A DNA stretch of 64,000 nt, from the NCBI GenBank assembly GCA_030762935.1, contig CM060893.1, positions 12,134,001 through 12,198,000 of the forward strand. Direction: 5' to 3'. The position numbers were made by a program, and so were the translations under genes. Below are positions 34,923-46,499 of this stretch, piece by piece (the first letter of the stretch is position 1; each line of letters starts with the position of its first letter). The DNA comes from Hymenopus coronatus (taxonomy: Eukaryota; Arthropoda; Insecta; Mantodea; Hymenopodidae). The notes beneath the pieces are model-generated. The model searched no databases, was not told the origin of the DNA, and worked only from the letters and a program-made list of their open reading frames with translations.

Positions 34923-36217
34923 CTGTGTCAGGAAAGTTCCGGGAATTTGCCAATAAAACACAAAGAATGAACTATTCATCCAATTTTATTTTATCGCCTT
35001 CAAAGTAGGCCCCTTCTGAAAGTATACATTTATGCCGACGAATAATTCAATCATCAAACCATTTTTTGTAGGCACTTTTAGGAATCGATGTCAATTGTCG
35101 CCGCGAATTTTCCTTTATGTCTTCTATCGACTGAAAACGGGTGCCTCGAAGTGGTAACTTGAGTTTTAGAAAGAGAAAGAAATCAGCAGGAGCCAGATCA
35201 GGTGGTTGTTCGATGAAATTTGTTCAGTTTTTGGCCAGAAATTCGTTCACAATAATAGCCTTGTGAGCTGGTGCGTTGTCGTGGTGCAGAACCCATGAGT
35301 TGTCGTTCCACAAATCTGGCCTTTTTCGCCGTATTTGTTCTCTAAAACGCCGCATAACGCTCAGATAATAGTCTTTATTTACCATCTGACGTTCTGGCAA
35401 GAACTCTTTGAGTGTGCGACACCGCGATAATCGAAAGAAAACTGTCAGCATGACCTTCAGTTTTGATCGAGTTTGACGTGCCCTTTTAGGTTTCCGTTGA
35501 GTTAGAAGGCGCCCTTCGGAGGCTTGTTGACTGGTTTGAGTGTCAAACTCGTAAACCCACGTCTCATCACCAGTTACAATGCGTTTCATGAATGTGGGGT
35601 CGGAACTGGCTCGTTCTAGCATGTCTTCAGCAATCCTTACGCGACTGAGTTTTTGTAGAAAAGTCAAGTCTTTCGGAAATAACCGAGCTGCAACGCGTGT
35701 CATGCCCAAACAGTTGTTTAAAATGGTACGAATCGATTCGTGAGACACAGAAAGTTCAGCGACAATCTCTCTCAGACCTAAATGACGATTTTCAGACACC
35801 ATTTTCTTCACTTCAGCGATGTTCAGTTCAGTTGAAACCATTGATGGCCGACCAGAGCGAGGCAAATCTTCCACCACATCTCGACCACTTTTGAATGCAC
35901 TGTACCACTCATGTGCACGTGTTTTTGATAAAGTCGATTCACCTCTGTAACATTTTCAGCGATTCGGCACACGAAATATCATTTGCAATGCAAAATTTGA
36001 GACATTCTTTGTTCAATATTTGTATCCATCGTAAAATCGCAAATCACCTTTGAGATGAACTAACAAAATGGCGTACTGTAAACAAACTAGATGACAGATG
36101 ACGATCAAACTTCGCGTGGGTATAGAGGAAAGTTTACCAACTTAGCGACAACAATGATTTCGAATCCCCTTTTAAACAGGATTTTTAAATAATCAATTCC
36201 CGGTACTTTCTTGACAG
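34923..36217 (-). mobile_element. mariner transposon A (TIRs present)
   Basis: The left end CTGTGTCAGGAAAGTTCCGG and the inverted right end CTGTCAAGAAAGTACCGGG form TIRs of about 25 bp around a 1.3-kb body. TA precedes the left end. The right TA is degraded. Distinct lineage from the other mariners in the window. Confidence 0.85.
34972..36029 (-). pseudogene. mariner transposase pseudogene (D34D), mariner A
   Basis: The longest intact piece is 35224-35877, 217 codons. Visible are VEDLPRSGRPS at the end of the DNA-binding half, VSHESIRTIL, then catalytic-domain signatures TGDETWVYEF (first Asp) and HHDNAPAHKA (second Asp). A stop follows LAKN. Further down DLAPADFFLF holds the third Asp but lacks the usual YSP before it, an in-frame loss. 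The C-terminal SEGAYFEGDKIKLDE is present. The presumed start ATG at 36029 is in another frame, with a shift before 35877. Mariner transposases cut and paste DNA at TA sites. Confidence 0.88.
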
Positions 36218-36728
36218 AATGTATCTTTGTTATGGTTATCAACAAGCGGAGAAGAATTTCGGCAGTTAAATGTCTCTGAAAATCTCCAGAAAGACTAACA
36301 GATGCGGGCGGCAGTCGTGGACACCGACGGGGGCCCTAACGCTTTCAGATGTTATATCACAACACGGCGCCGGCAGGGCACAATGTAGCCCGCATTGCGG
36401 AGATCCCGGGGAAGATCGTGCACTCTGAACCATGGGTTTTCCGTGGTTTTGACGATTGGACAGGCGAATGTTGGGATGGTACCTCTTCTACTACGAGTTT
36501 ACTGTCCATCATTTCCTGTATCTATTACTTCCTTGTCATCTGCACAGGTTAAAAATCTAATGGATAATTCAACACCTGAATCTGAACATAAATATCTATT
36601 TTACGAGTACGACCATCATTTGTGTAGCAAATTCCAACGTCGCTAACTTTTAACAATTTAGCATTATTAAGAATGTGTTCATATAACACAATTTCAATTA
36701 AATTTAACAAGAAAATTGCCGTTAATTT
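36218..36728. other. Unassigned spacer
   Basis: Right flank of mariner A. GC-richer around 36300-36420. Overlapping 67- and 83-codon frames have no recognised domain. Confidence 0.45.
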
Positions 36729-36739
36729 AAAAGGCAACT

Positions 36740-36987
36740 TGTCCAACTGGGTAGTGTGGTGGTAGCGTGTCTGCCTGGCATTCAAAAGGTCGCGAGTTCG
36801 AATCACGCTTAGGTTGAGTTACCCGGATAAGGTTTTTCCGGTTTTTTTTCCCTTATCCTGAGAAGACAAAGGTCGAGTAACTTTAAGCTCCATGGACCCC
36901 GAGATCATTTGAGCATCAGTTCACCAATTTCATTCATCGTCCGATATGATCAACCAGGTTAAAGGACGTTAAACTTAAAAAAAAAAA
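36740..36987 (+). mobile_element. tRNA-derived SINE with 11-bp target duplication
   Basis: The head contains GGTAGCGTGTCTGCCTGGC (A-box region) and GTTCGAATC (B-box). The body has GTTACCCGGATAAGG and TTATCCTGAGAAGACAAAGG, and the tail is TTAAAGGACGTTAAACTT plus poly-A. AAAAGGCAACT occurs at 36729-36739 and again at 36988-36998. The same family occurs at 53226 and 53628. Confidence 0.85.
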
Positions 36988-36998
36988 AAAAGGCAACT

Positions 36999-37680
36999 AT
37001 ATAAAGACCATACTTGAATTAAGTACTCGAAGTTTGTGTGTGCGAGTATGGAACTCGAAGGTCGGCTACTGGGTGGGACGGAATTTTGGGAGAGACCATA
37101 ACCCGACCTCGCGTTCAAGCAAGGATTATACCGCGGTGGTGTTACCATTTCCCTTCCGTGGGATGGTGGTGATAAAATAAAACACAGACACTCTCACGCT
37201 AGTACTTGGAATCGAACCCGGATCCCACTTACTGGTTTTGACTTAAAATAGCCTCGAGTTCTGTAGCGGTTTTAACGCACGAAGGAATACTTATTTGCAT
37301 ACACGAAATACGGGGCAGTTGATCAGCAATTGGGACGTGTGTCCTATTGAATGGATGTAAATAAATAAATAAAGCTCTCTGTGTTGAAGGACCAGGCGAT
37401 GGTGTTCTGCGGGTTGCAGATGTAAACGTTTCTTCCTTGTTGTCACAGAATCTGCCTTCCGGCAGGCGCTCGAGGTTTGTAGGAAAGGACCGCGGGACTT
37501 AGAGGGGTCACGCACCTCAGAGTCGTACATGCGATGCAGTGACTGGGGACCCAACCCGCCACACAGCAAACTCCACCATCCATTCTTTTATCCTTCGACC
37601 CTGAAACATGATATGGAAATAAGGACTGGAGATATCGGAATTAACAGTATTATATTATAATGCAGTCCAGCATTCGCCTA
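36999..37680. other. Spacer with a tRNA-like remnant
   Basis: AATCGAACCCGGATCCCACTT at 37211-37231 is an inverted B-box context, so a minus-strand SINE probably spans about 37060-37240. The 92-codon minus frame at 37291 has no known domain. Confidence 0.4.
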
Positions 37681-37789
37681 CCCGCGGGGTGTTCAATAAG
37701 TCCTTAGAAAATCCAAGTTTGTAAAATAATAAACGCTACAGGCATACCACAAGGTGCAGTGTTCTCAATCTTATACCAAAATTTAGGTC

Positions 37790-38505
37790 TGGCAAAGATC
37801 TCGGCAAGATGGGTGCCGCGTTTGCTCTCAATACAGAATAAACGCAATCGTGTGATCGATTTTGAGGCTGGTTTGGCTCTTTTCCGTCGCAATCCTGACG
37901 AGTTTCTGCGTAGATGAAACATGGATATACTACTACATTCCAGCGACTAAATTACAGTCGAAACAGTGGGATTTTAAAGGCGAACCGGCTCCGAAAAGTG
38001 CAAAAGTGGTGAAATCTGCAGATGGCTTAGGTTTTTTGGGATGCATGTGGAATCATCTACATTGATTACTTGCAGAAAGAAAGAATAATAAATGGAGAGT
38101 ATTGTGCATCGTTATTGCACCGGTTGAACGATGAAATGAAGAAAAAACGACCTTATCCGGCAAAGAAAATGATTCTCTTTCATTAAGACAATGAAAGGGC
38201 GCACACCTGCGTAGTTTCGATAGCGAAACTTGTGAAATTAAGGTTCGAATTACTACCACATCCACTGTACTCATCAGATTTGGCCTTTTTATATTTCCGC
38301 ACTTGAAAAAGTGGCTCAGCGGAAATTTACTCAAGTCTAACGAAGAGGTCATCTCCCAAACAGATACTTATTTTGAAGACCTTCCGAAATCCAAATTTTT
38401 GGAAGGCTTAAAACAGTTGGAGAAATGCTGGGAAAAGCATGCTATCGAGCTAAAAGAGATTATGTTGAAAAAAATTACCAAAAAATTATTTGTTTTTCTA
38501 TCTTT
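37790..38505 (+). pseudogene. mariner transposase pseudogene, C-terminal half, mariner B
   Basis: Recognisable in several frames: CARWVPR-like region near 37800, FRRNPDEFLRR, the ETWIYYYIPATK segment after the first catalytic region, WDFKGEPAPKSAK, RLNDEMKKKRPYPAKK, then NERAHTCVVSIAKL (the second Asp region is altered to N-E) and the PLYSSDLA third-Asp region. It ends near WEKHAIELK. The DNA-binding half is absent and stops and shifts are frequent. Confidence 0.8.
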
Positions 38506-38507
38506 TT

Positions 38508-39167
38508 ACTTTCTCTATACGTACTATGTACATGGTATATAGAGAAGGTATAGTATTGCACCCAAAAATTCAATACCAAAATTTCACCGAAAATATATGT
38601 TTTGAGTCTCCCTGAATCCAAAAAAACAATTTTTAGAAAAATGTCCGTGTGTGTGTGGGGGGGGGGGGAGGCAGCATAGCTCAAAAATGAAAAGACCGTT
38701 AAAAACCAAACTTGGTGTTTAAGTTTGGTGTCTTCCAAGGATGCGACACGAAGATTTTCAAGAAAATCCCGCCACCCCAAACTACCCTTTACATGGAAAA
38801 AAATTCGAAAATGTTTATTTTCTTAAAAATGGCTCTAAAGATTTATATTGAAATCTCGTATATTTAAGATATTTACTTGCCAAATAAAATGTATATCTTG
38901 AATTTTCTGGGAATAGCCTCTGAAGTCTACTTTATTCTGGATGAATTTTACGGAATTTTGCATAACTGCTAAACTGTAAGAGATGGACAAAAACTAACAC
39001 ACAGAGAATGTAGAGCGCATTAAAATACATAGTTTATGATATATACTTTTTTTTTCGCGGAGTTGATCGTTTTTAAGATATTCCTTGTTTTTAGTTTCAG
39101 CTTTGAAAAACTTACAATAATTTGCTGCTGAAATATAGAGAAAGTCATGTGAATGGAACACATCAGA
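38508..39167 (-). mobile_element. HR element, internally deleted, inside mariner B
   Basis: Hairpin start ACTTTCTCTATACG..GGTATATAGAGAAGG. About 190 bp between CTTTGAAAAACTTAC and AATAATTTGC is deleted. It ends CATGTGAATGGAACACATCAGA. TTTTT on both sides. It sits directly next to the mariner 3' TIR. Confidence 0.9.
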
Positions 39168-39197
39168 TTTTTCTAAGGATTCATTGAACGCCCCTCG

Positions 39198-39799
39198 TAA
39201 AAGTGGTCGGCCCAAATAGAAACGAATCCGGGACCTCCCGAATACAGATATCACGTTACCGGGAAGCCACCTCGCTCGGTTTATAAAATGTTGTTCTTAT
39301 ATTCGAGGTGTATACTTTTCCAAAAAGAATACCAAATTAAGAATAGCAGTCATTTTAAACGGCCTCTTGGGAAGGAAAGCAAAGGCGTGAAATTACACAT
39401 TTGTAATGGGACATCTACAAAAATTGACATGACTTTCCTTACCAACCATTGTTAATTTATATATAAATTCTTCAGATTTATTTGGCCTTGCCGCCGGTCG
39501 TTTATCGGGGCATGATGTCAGTACTAGGTAGCGAGTTTATTACGCATTGTCTCTCGGAGAGAACTAGCGAACGATGGGTAGAAGGAGGGTTGTTGTTCAC
39601 AGTTTCGAGGTCACCTTAGTAAAATGACACTTGTATCGTACCTTTCTATACTTAGATTTACAACATTCTCGCTATCTGTTGATGGGTAACATATTCTTCC
39701 ACTTCGGAAGTAGCATTCAAACATGCACATTCTGTGGTCGATGGTCACTTTCATCTCTCGTGAAAACGCACAAAATGTTCTGGTGTTTTCAATTGTTTC
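39198..39799. other. Spacer with a decayed tRNA-like SINE
   Basis: GAATCCGGGACCTCCCGAA, then TATCACGTTACCGGGAAGCC and CACCTCGCTCGG at 39225-39279 resemble an inverted tRNA head (B-box, anticodon arm, A-box). No gene is recognised in the rest. Confidence 0.4.
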
Positions 39800-40646
39800 A
39801 AATTCGATACCGAGATTACACCGGAAATTTATGTTTTAGGGTCCCCTGTATCCAAAAAAAGTATTTTCAGAAAAAGGTCCGTGTGTGTGTGTGTGTCTGT
39901 CCGTGTGACTGTGAACACGATAATTCAATAACGAAAAGTCGGTAAAATAGCAAACTTGGTATTTAAGTTTAGTATCTTCCAGGGATGCGACACGAAGATT
40001 TTGAGAAAAATCCCCCCACCCCCAACTACCCTTTACATGGAACTTTTTTCGAAAATTTTGATTTTCTAAAAAATGGCTCTAAATATTTTGATTAAAATAT
40101 CGTATATTAAATATATTTACCTGACAAATAAAATGTATATCTTGAATTTTCTGGGAATAGCCTCTGAAGACCACTTTATTCGGGATGAATTTTGCATAAC
40201 TACTAAACCGTAAGAGATGGACAAAAACTTACCACACAAAAAATGTAGAGCAAGTTAAAACACACAGTTATGTTATATACATTTTTTTCGTGGAGTTGAT
40301 CATTTTTTAGATATTCCTTGTTTTTGGTTTCAGCTTTGAAAAACATACTTTTCTGATACAGGAATTAGCGAACTCGTGTCCATACAAACAAAGGAACTTC
40401 AGTCAGATAACAATCAGCTTTTGACTATCACTTTAACCTATGGTAGTCCCTTATTTCGCTTCTACTTAAAAGGAAGCAAGTAATAAGACTATTTCTGCTA
40501 ATTTTTACTTTCTCTATACTCACTATGTACATAGTGTGTAGAGAATGTATTGCACTCCACCAAAAAATTCAATACCGAGATTTCAACGCAAATATATGTT
40601 TTAGGGTCCCCTGTAACCAAAAAAAAAGCATTTTCACAAAAAGGTC

Positions 40647-40689
<43 letters not shown>

Positions 40690-41465
40690 GTGTGTCTGTG
40701 AACACGATAACTCAAAAACGAAAACTCGGTAAAATACCCAACTTGGTATTTAAGTTTAGTATCTTCCAGGGATGCGACACGAAGATTTTGAGAAAAATCG
40801 CCCCAACCCCATCTGCCCTTTACATGGAACTTTTTTCGAAAATTTTGCTTTTCTCAAAAATGGCTCTAACGATTTTGATTAAAATTTCGTATATTAAATC
40901 TATGTACCTGACAAATAAAATGTTTATCTTGAATTTTCTGGGAATAGCCTCTGAAGAGTAGTTTATTCTGGTTGAATTTTACTGAATTTTGAATAACTGC
41001 TAAACCGTAACAGAAGGACAAAAACTTACTCTACAAAAAATGGAGAGCACCTTAAAACACACAGTTTTTATATTTTTTTCGTGGAGTTCGTCGTTTTTGA
41101 GACATTCCTTATTTTTGGTTTCTGCTATGAAAAACGTATAATTTTCTCATACAGGAACTTGTCAACTCCTATCCACATAAACAAAGGAACTTCATTGACA
41201 CTTTAACCTATGGTAGTCCCTTATTTCGCTCCTACTTACAAGGAAGCAAGCAATAAGACTATTTCTGTTAATCTTTTCTGATTAGCATAAAGTAAATAGA
41301 AGTATAAGCTTTTTAAGAATAATTTGTTGTAGGGATATAGAGAAAGTCATGTGAATGGTACAACTCAGATTTTTCTCGATTAGCATGAAATAAATAAAAG
41401 ATAAGCTTATTAACAATAATAATTTACAGAGATATAGAGAAAGTCATGTGAATGGAACACATGAG
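39800..41465 (-). mobile_element. HR element interrupted by a second minus HR
   Basis: The copy lacks its hairpin (it begins at AATTCGATACCGAG) and runs to CTGCTAATTTTT. It is interrupted at 40507-41369 and resumes as TTTTTCTCGATTAGCATG, ending CACATGAG. The T-run is 5 + 5, against 5-8 in uninterrupted copies. Confidence 0.9.
40507..41369 (-). mobile_element. HR element, complete, nested
   Basis: Starts ACTTTCTCTATACTCAC, has a (GT)n of about 38 bp at 40650-40687, and ends GAATGGTACAACTCAGA. A 25-bp deletion lies within the CATAGCAACCAGC segment. It carries the recurrent open frame of about 100 codons. Confidence 0.92.
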
Positions 41466-41818
41466 TTTTTTTTTGAAAGTGAGTAGTTTGTTTTGGGAGG
41501 AAGTGGATGCCGCCGCGAAGTAAGGACACGACGCCACTCCGACATATGCGCTGTGCGGCGTCTCTGCTCGCAGCAGGGCACGGCTTGTGCTCCCCACGTC
41601 GGAGTCAAACCCGGCGACTCACAATGTGGCTACGGGGGTTTCCTCAGGTGCTTCTCTGCCTTGCGCGCAACAGTGGCACGCGTACACTAGTGTTCCCGCC
41701 GAGGAGGTCCTCTAGAGCCTTTCATTACATAACACCAGCTGCACGGGTGGCTTTTTACATCCCATCAACTTCATTTACCTTTATTGCACAAACATCTACA
41801 GCATTTTTACTTTCTCTA
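41466..41818. other. GC-rich unassigned island
   Basis: 41500-41700 is clearly richer in G+C than all surroundings. It contains CGGAGTCAAACCCGGCGAC, a possible inverted B-box. Two overlapping frames (65 and 111 codons) have no recognised domain. It could be an old SINE or a host island. Confidence 0.4.
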
Positions 41819-42665
41819 TACGTACTATTACATAGTGTATAGAGAATGTATTGCACTCCACCAAAAAATTCGATACCTAGATTTCACCGGAAATATGTTT
41901 TAGGGTCACCTGTATCCAAAAAAAAGTATTTTCAGGAAAAGGTCCGTGTGTATGTGTGTGTGTGTCCGTGTGTCTGTGAACACGATAACTCAAAAACGAA
42001 AAGTCGGTAAAATACCAAACTTGGTATTTAAGTTTAGTATCTTCCACGGCTCCGACACGAAGATTTTTAGAAAAATCCCCCCACCCGAAACTACCTTTTA
42101 CATGTAACTTTTTTCGAAAATTTTGATTTTCTAAAAAATGGCTCTAACGATTTTGATTAAAATATCATATAATAAAGATATTTACCTGACAAATAAAATG
42201 TATATTTTGAATTTTCTGGGAATAGCCTCTAAAGACTACTTTATTCTGGAGGAATTTTGCATAACTACTTAACCGTAAGGGATGGACAAAAACTTAACAC
42301 ACAAAATATGTAGATCACTTTAAAACACACAATTTATGTTATATACATTTTTTTCGTGGAGTTGATCGTTTTTGAGATATTCCTTTTTGTTGGTTTCAGC
42401 TTTGAAAAACTTATACTTTTCTCATTTAGGAATTTTTCAACTCCTGTCCATACAAACAAAGGAACATCAGTCATATAGCAACCAGCTTTTGGCTTTCACT
42501 TTAACCTATGGTACTCCCTTATTTCGCTTCTACTTACAAGGAAGCAAGTAATAAGACTATTTCTGTTAATTTTTCTCGATTAGCATGAAATAAATAAAAG
42601 ATAATCTTATTAACAATAATTTGTTACAGAGATATAGAGAAAGTCATGTGAATGGAACACATCAG
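41819..42665 (-). mobile_element. HR element, complete (good reference copy)
   Basis: Hairpin start and CACATCAG end both present, GT tract at 41946-41978, TTTTT both sides. It shows all dyads: the ATACCAA/TTGGTAT palindrome near 42011-42028, the CTTATT..GCTTC / GAAGC..AATAAG stem at 42518-42555, and TTAATTTTTCTCGATTAGC near 42567-42585. Confidence 0.93.
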
Positions 42666-42699
42666 TTTTTTATGGTGAATGCTCTCCATTATGTTTCCT

Positions 42700-42777
42700 T
42701 TTGGAAATGATGTATGTATATATTCTCTGCAATTGGGTATTACCTGATGGCGAGTTGAAAAAACAAAATCCACTTAC

Positions 42778-42817
<40 letters not shown>

Positions 42818-42835
42818 GTATAGAAGATAGGGAAG
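42700..42835 (-). repeat. LINE 3' UTR fragment with (AAT)n
   Basis: TTCTCTGCAATTGGGTATTACC, then GATGGCGAGTTGAAAAAAC and AAAATCCACTTACAAT match the 3' end of the LINE remnant at 4655-4780. Here it is followed by about 40 bp of (AAT)n. Only the last about 80 bp are retained. Confidence 0.65.
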
Positions 42836-42921
42836 GCATAATTTAATTTTGATTTATTTAAAAATATTATAAACAATAACGGCAAAGATATGTAATGTAT
42901 TTACTTTTTAAGACTATTTTT

Positions 42922-43738
42922 ACTTTCTCTATACGTACTATGTATATAGTGTATAGAGAAAGTATTGCACTCCACCAAAGAATTCGACACTGAGATTTCA
43001 CCGGAAACATATGTTTTAGGACCCCCTGTATAAAAAAAAAAAAAAAAAAAAGCATTTTCAGAAAAAGGTCCGTGTGTGTGTGTGTGTCCGTGTGTCTGTG
43101 AACACGATAACCCAAAAACGAAAACTCGGTAAAATACCAAACTTGGTATTTAAGTTTAGTATCTTCCAGGGATGCGACACGAAGATTTTGAGAAAAATCT
43201 CATCACAAACTACCCTTTACATGTAACTTTTTTCGAAAATTTTGATTTTCTAAAAAATGGCTCTAACGATTTTAATTATAATGTCGTATATTAAAGATAT
43301 TTACCTGACAAATAAAATGTATATTTTGAATTTTCTGGGAATTGTCTTTGAAGACTACTTTATTCTGGGTCAATTTTACGGAATTTTGCATAACTGCTAA
43401 AGCGTAAGAGATGGACAAAAACTTACCACACAACAAACGTAGAGCACTTTAAAACACACAATTTATGTTATATATACTTTTTTCGTGGAGTTGATTGTTT
43501 TTAGATATTCCTTGTCTCCATACAAACAAAGGAACTTCAGTCACAGAGCAACCAGCTTTTGACCATCATTTTATCCTATGGTACTCCCTTATTTCGCACC
43601 TACTTACATGGAAGCAAGTACTAAGACTATTTCTGCTAAGTTTTTCTCGATTAGCAGGAAGTAAATAGAAGCATAAGCTTTATAACAATAATTTATTGCA
43701 GAGTTGTAGATTAAGTCATGTGAATGGAACACATCAGA
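42922..43738 (-). mobile_element. HR element, near complete
   Basis: Hairpin start ACTTTCTCTATACG..TATATAGTGTATAGAGAAAG, A18 run at 43034-43051, GT tract, end GAATGGAACACATCAGA. A deletion of about 40 bp removes the GTTTTTGGTTTCAGC...GAATTTGTC segment near 43512. Confidence 0.9.
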
Positions 43739-43862
43739 GTTTCCTATTATGTAACCTGTGTAAATACAGTTCATTGTCAGGATACGCCCAGTTTCAGCGT
43801 TCTCCAGTTGTGCTGTATTGCTTTCTGTTCGCGAATGACTACTTTAGCATTTCGCTATTCTA

Positions 43863-45094
43863 CGAGGGTCGGCTGATAAGTCCCGGGCCCCACACAGATA
43901 TGGCGCCACTAGGCCAGTTAGACGATAACACCGTATAATTTAACTCTAGACTAGCTTGTTTCCATAGTTACAGGTCAGTAGCTTGTTTAGTTTTCGAATG
44001 ACAACATTTTAAACAATACAACTTTAGAGTTTTCACGAAAATGGAAGATTTGGAAAAACGAGCAGTGATTAAATACTTCCATTTGAAGGCTTAATGCCTA
44101 AAGAAATCAAGGGGGAAATGGACAGTACATTGAAAGACTCTGCCCCTTCATATTCAATGACTAAAAGGTGGGTTGCAGAGTTTAAAATGGGACGTACGAG
44201 CACTAGTGATGAGCCTCGCTCTGGACGCCCTGTAGAAGTGACAATTCTAGAGAACATTGAAAAAATGCATCATTTAGTATTGAAAGACCGCAGATTAAAG
44301 TTGTTTGAGATAGCAGAGGCTGTAAACATATCAAAAGAACGTGCGGGTAATATTTTAAGTAATGTTTTGGGCTTTCACAAGGTCTGTGGCGCGCTGTTGA
44401 CACCTGAATAAAAGTTGCAAAGAATGTGGAGCTCTATCGTAAAAATCCCAGTGAATTTTTGAGACCGCCAATTACCATGGATGAAACTTGGATACATCAC
44501 TACACTCTAGAAGGTAAATCACTCAAAACAGTGGATTGCGCCAGGTGAACCAACTCCAAAAAAGGCAAAATCAATTTTATCAGCTAACAAGGTTATGGCG
44601 AGTGTTTTCTGGGATGCACAGGGATTGATTACTTACGAAAGGGTAAAAAATATCACTGGTGACTACTACGCAACCTTACTGCAACGTTTTGATTGATGAG
44701 ATGAAAAGAAAAAAACCTCATTTGGAAGAAGAAAAAAAATCTCGTTCAGTCATTGCAAAGGCAAAAATGTGCGAATTAAAGTTGGAATTGCTTGAACATC
44801 CACCCTATTCGCCAGATCTGGCACCCACCAGCTGTTCCCAAACCTCAAAAAAAAATTCTTGGTGGAGGAAGATTTTACAGCAACTAGCAGGTCATTGATG
44901 CGGTAAACAGCTATTTTGAGGACCTTGCTAAATCGCACTACAGAGATGGTTTAATTAAATTAGAACACCAATATGACAAATGTATTAGCCTCTCTGAAAA
45001 TTATGTTGAGAAATAAAACAAACAAAACAAAAAAAACAGAACATTTTAAATGCTGTTTTCATTGAGAGGCCCAGGACTCATCAGCCAACCCTGG
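43863..45094 (+). mobile_element. mariner transposon C, copy 1
   Basis: The left TIR CGAGGGTCGGCTGATAAGTC and the inverted right TIR CCAGGGTTGGCTGATGAGTC are flanked by TA on both sides (43861-43862 and 45095-45096). About 1.23 kb. The closest relatives in the window are at 48240-49632 and 49802-51873. It lacks any HR insertion, so it supplies the empty-site reference for those two. Confidence 0.9.
44041..45016 (+). pseudogene. mariner transposase pseudogene, mariner C copy 1
   Basis: ATG at 44041 opens [17 protein letters not shown] single-base loss follows at about 44088, and reading resumes as [35 protein letters not shown] and a helix-turn-helix-like [20 protein letters not shown] deletion and a stop follow at about 44395. 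Later pieces are DETWIHHYT (first Asp), VFWDAQGLI, and LLEHPPYSPDLAP with the third Asp. The second-Asp region is deleted around 44735, where copy 2 retains HHDHAPVHRS-like codons. It ends CISLSENYVEK with TAA at 45014. Confidence 0.88.
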
Positions 45095-45125
45095 TATTAA
45101 GCAGATAACCAACGAATGCTCAAGA

Positions 45126-46420
45126 TAGGAACAGCCTCTGAAGACTTCTTTATTGTGGATGAACTTTACGGGATTTTGCATAACAAGCAAACCGTAAAAG
45201 ATTGACAAAAACGTATTCAATAGAAAATGTAGAACACGTTAAAGCACACAATTTATATTATATATATTTTTTTCGTGGAGTGGATCACTTTTTAGATATT
45301 CCTTGTTATTAGTTTCAGCTTTTAAAAGCATATTTTTCTCATACGGAATTTGTCAACTCCTGTCCATACAAAGGAACTTCAGTCACATAGCAACCAACTT
45401 TTGACTAATATTTTAGCCTATGCTACTCTCTTATTTCCCTTTTACTTGCATGGAAGCAAGTAATAAGACTATTTCTGCTAATTTTTTATCGATTAGCATG
45501 AACTAAAAAAATCTGATATGTTCCATTCACATGACTTTCTCTGCATCTCTGCAACAAATTATTGTTAAAAAGCTTATGCTTCTATTTACTTCATGCTAAT
45601 CGAGAAAAAATTAGTAGAAATAACCTTATTACTTGCTTCCTTGTAAGTAGAAGCGAAATAAGGGAGTACCTAGGTGAAAGTGATAGTCAAAAGTTGGTGG
45701 CTATGTGATTGAAGTTCCTTTGTTTGTATGGATAGGAGATGAGAAAAGTAGCTTTTTTAAAGCTGAAACCAAAAACAAGAAACATCTAAAAAAACGACCA
45801 ACTCCACAAAACAAATGTATATAACATAAATTGTGTGTGTTAATGTACTCTACATTTCTTGTGTGGTAAGTTTCTGTCCATCTCTTACGGTTTAGCAGTT
45901 ATGCAAAATTCCGTAAAATTCAAACCGGATAAAGAGATCTTCAGAGAAAATTCGAGATATACATATTATTTGTCAGGTAGATACCTTTAATATATGATAT
46001 TTTAATCAAAATCGTTAGAGCCATTTTTGAGAAAATCAACATTTTCGAAAAGAGTTCCATATAAAGGGTAGTTTCGGGTGGGGAATTTTTCTCAAACTCT
46101 TCGTGTCGCATTCCTGGAAGACACTAAACTTAAGTACCAAGATTGATATTTTACAGACTTTTCGTTTTTGAGTTACCATGTTCACAGACACAAGGATACA
46201 AACTCACGGACCTTTTTCTGAAAATGCTTTTTTTTGGATATTGGGGACCCTAAAATATATATTTCCGGTGAAATCTCGGTATCGCATTTTTGGGTGGAAT
46301 GCAATCCCTTCTCTATACACTGTGTACATAACACGTGTAGAGAAAGTAATAAGCATAAGCTGTATAACAATAATTTGTTGCAGAGATGTAGAAAAAGTCA
46401 TGTGAATGGAATACATCAGA
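45126..46420 (-). mobile_element. HR element (distal half) interrupted by a + HR element
   Basis: Starts abruptly at GGAACAGCCTCTGAAGAC and runs to TAGCATGAACTAAAAAAA. It resumes after the inserted copy at AATAAGCATAAGC and ends GAATGGAATACATCAGA. Confidence 0.85.
45512..46347 (+). mobile_element. HR element, complete, nested
   Basis: TCTGATATGTTCC start. The hairpin end has a changed right arm (CACTGTGTACATAACACGTG then TAGAGAAAGT). A short deletion lies near 45738. Inserted in the AAGTAAATAG segment of the surrounding minus copy. Confidence 0.9.
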
Positions 46421-46425
46421 TTTTT

Positions 46426-46499
46426 ACTTTCTCTACACGTACTATGAACATAGGTATAGAGAAGGTATTGTAATGCACCCAAAAATTCGATACCGAGAC
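46426..46499 (-). mobile_element. HR hairpin tip
   Basis: ACTTTCTCTACACGTACTATG, then ATAGGTATAGAGAAGG and ATTCGATACCGAGAC. TTTTT separates it from the end of the previous minus copy, and a SINE poly-T abuts on the right. Confidence 0.8.

Larger units (their letters stand above)
37681..39197 (+). mobile_element. mariner transposon B, internally deleted, carrying an HR element
   Basis: The left TIR CCCGCGGGGTGTTCAATAAG then TCCTTAG and the inverted right TIR CGAGGGGCGTTCAATGAATC then CTTAG are flanked by TA on both sides (37679-37680 and 39198-39199). The 5' half of the gene is missing. The last part of the element holds an HR copy at 38508-39167. Confidence 0.85.
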
